A stretch of 64,000 bases of DNA. Origin: DASUPK01 sp963795665. Its GTDB lineage: Bacteria; Actinomycetota; Thermoleophilia; Solirubrobacterales; 70-9. The DNA is taken from contig CAWCIP010000005.1 of assembly GCA_963795665.1 (NCBI GenBank), positions 186,001 through 250,000 on the forward strand, in the 5' to 3' direction. Below the pieces are notes generated by a model. That model worked only from the letters and a program-made list of their open reading frames with translations. It had not been told where the DNA came from and searched no databases. Shown one piece after another: positions 63,875 to 64,000 of the stretch. Position 1 is the stretch's first letter. The number at the start of each line of letters is the position of its first letter. A program made the position numbers and the translations under genes.

Positions 63875-64000
63875 CTAGCGGACCCGCGTGAAGTTCAGGT
63901 CGAAGTCGGTTTCCCAGCTCGTGCCGTCCTTCGCGGCCTCCCAGCGGCCCTCGATCCGGTTGCCGTCGTCGCTGAAGCGGCCGGTGAAGCGCTGGGCGAA
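63875..64000 (-). CDS. Partial CDS, C-terminal end of a DUF1579-like protein
   Basis: The last 41 residues of a frame that enters from the right edge read FAQRFTGRFSDDGNRIEGRWEA, then DGTSWETDFDLNFTRVR and stop at 63875. The FxGxFSDDGNxIxGxWE-DGxxWxxDFxLxYxR pattern is typical of small DUF1579-type lipocalin-like proteins. Only this part is in the window, so the start and the remainder are unseen. It lies upstream of the sedolisin gene on the same strand, with a 127-base gap. Confidence 0.6.
   Translation of the reverse strand, partial: FAQRFTGRFSDDGNRIEGRWEAAKDGTSWETDFDLNFTRVR

Overview
The window is high-GC DNA from a Gram-positive-type actinobacterium. GTG and TTG starts are common and genes often overlap by a few bases. 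The gene content (FtsEX with SmpB, a SigJ-like sigma factor, LCP and M50 proteins, and secreted enzymes with lysine-rich C-terminal tails) fits the Thermoleophilia/Solirubrobacterales best. That placement is inferred from protein style, not from a marker tree. No prophage, transposon, integrase or CRISPR array was seen.

Layout. 1-12.6 kb holds envelope and sugar-nucleotide genes: a 5'-truncated M20 peptidase, a frameshifted LCP ligase, UDP-glucose dehydrogenase, two nucleotidyltransferases and a phosphoglucose/phosphomannose isomerase. ArfB, S-adenosylhomocysteinase, a secreted sugar dehydrogenase, ComF and a secreted lipase are mixed in. 12.6-21.9 kb holds translation and secretion genes: a short HPF, SecA, and prfB with a +1 frameshift site. 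A cupin, an M28 peptidase, a methyltransferase, an orphan histidine kinase and a FIST protein surround them. 21.9-28.1 kb has an ECF sigma factor coupled to an O6-alkylguanine methyltransferase, nadC and nadA, tandem SnoaL-like genes, a Gfo/Idh oxidoreductase and an Fpg-like glycosylase. 28.1-35.1 kb has a trypsin-like protease, a three-gene Mau-like redox operon (29.3-32.2 kb), a lipoprotein and a two-subunit transketolase.

35.1-37.1 kb is gene-poor, with two MpsC/DUF2294-like genes, one carrying a compensated double frameshift. 37.1-45.7 kb is a compact run: ftsE, ftsX, an S41 protease, an RNase R-type exonuclease, smpB, and a membrane-anchored coiled-coil protein with a C-terminal helix-hairpin-helix. 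It faces a site-2 protease gene. 45.7-49.6 kb has two tandem lipases, the tmRNA gene (predicted tag ADHEFALAA) and an alpha/beta hydrolase. 49.7-64 kb has a diguanylate cyclase, a LolA-like protein with an ABC-2 exporter, an OmpR-type two-component system, a small membrane operon, a DUF11/RTX protein, a SnoaL-tailed sigma factor divergent from an MFS exporter, and a sedolisin protease.

The most unusual locus is 29317-32238. Three overlapping genes encode a MauE-thioredoxin fusion, a Tat-exported cysteine-rich protein resembling the methylamine dehydrogenase light chain but with too few tryptophans to form TTQ, and a CcdA/MauF-like membrane domain fused to a beta-propeller-like domain. Secondary leads are the sigma/methyltransferase pair, the membrane-tethered helix-hairpin-helix protein, the recurrent basic C-terminal tails and several one- or two-base indels.
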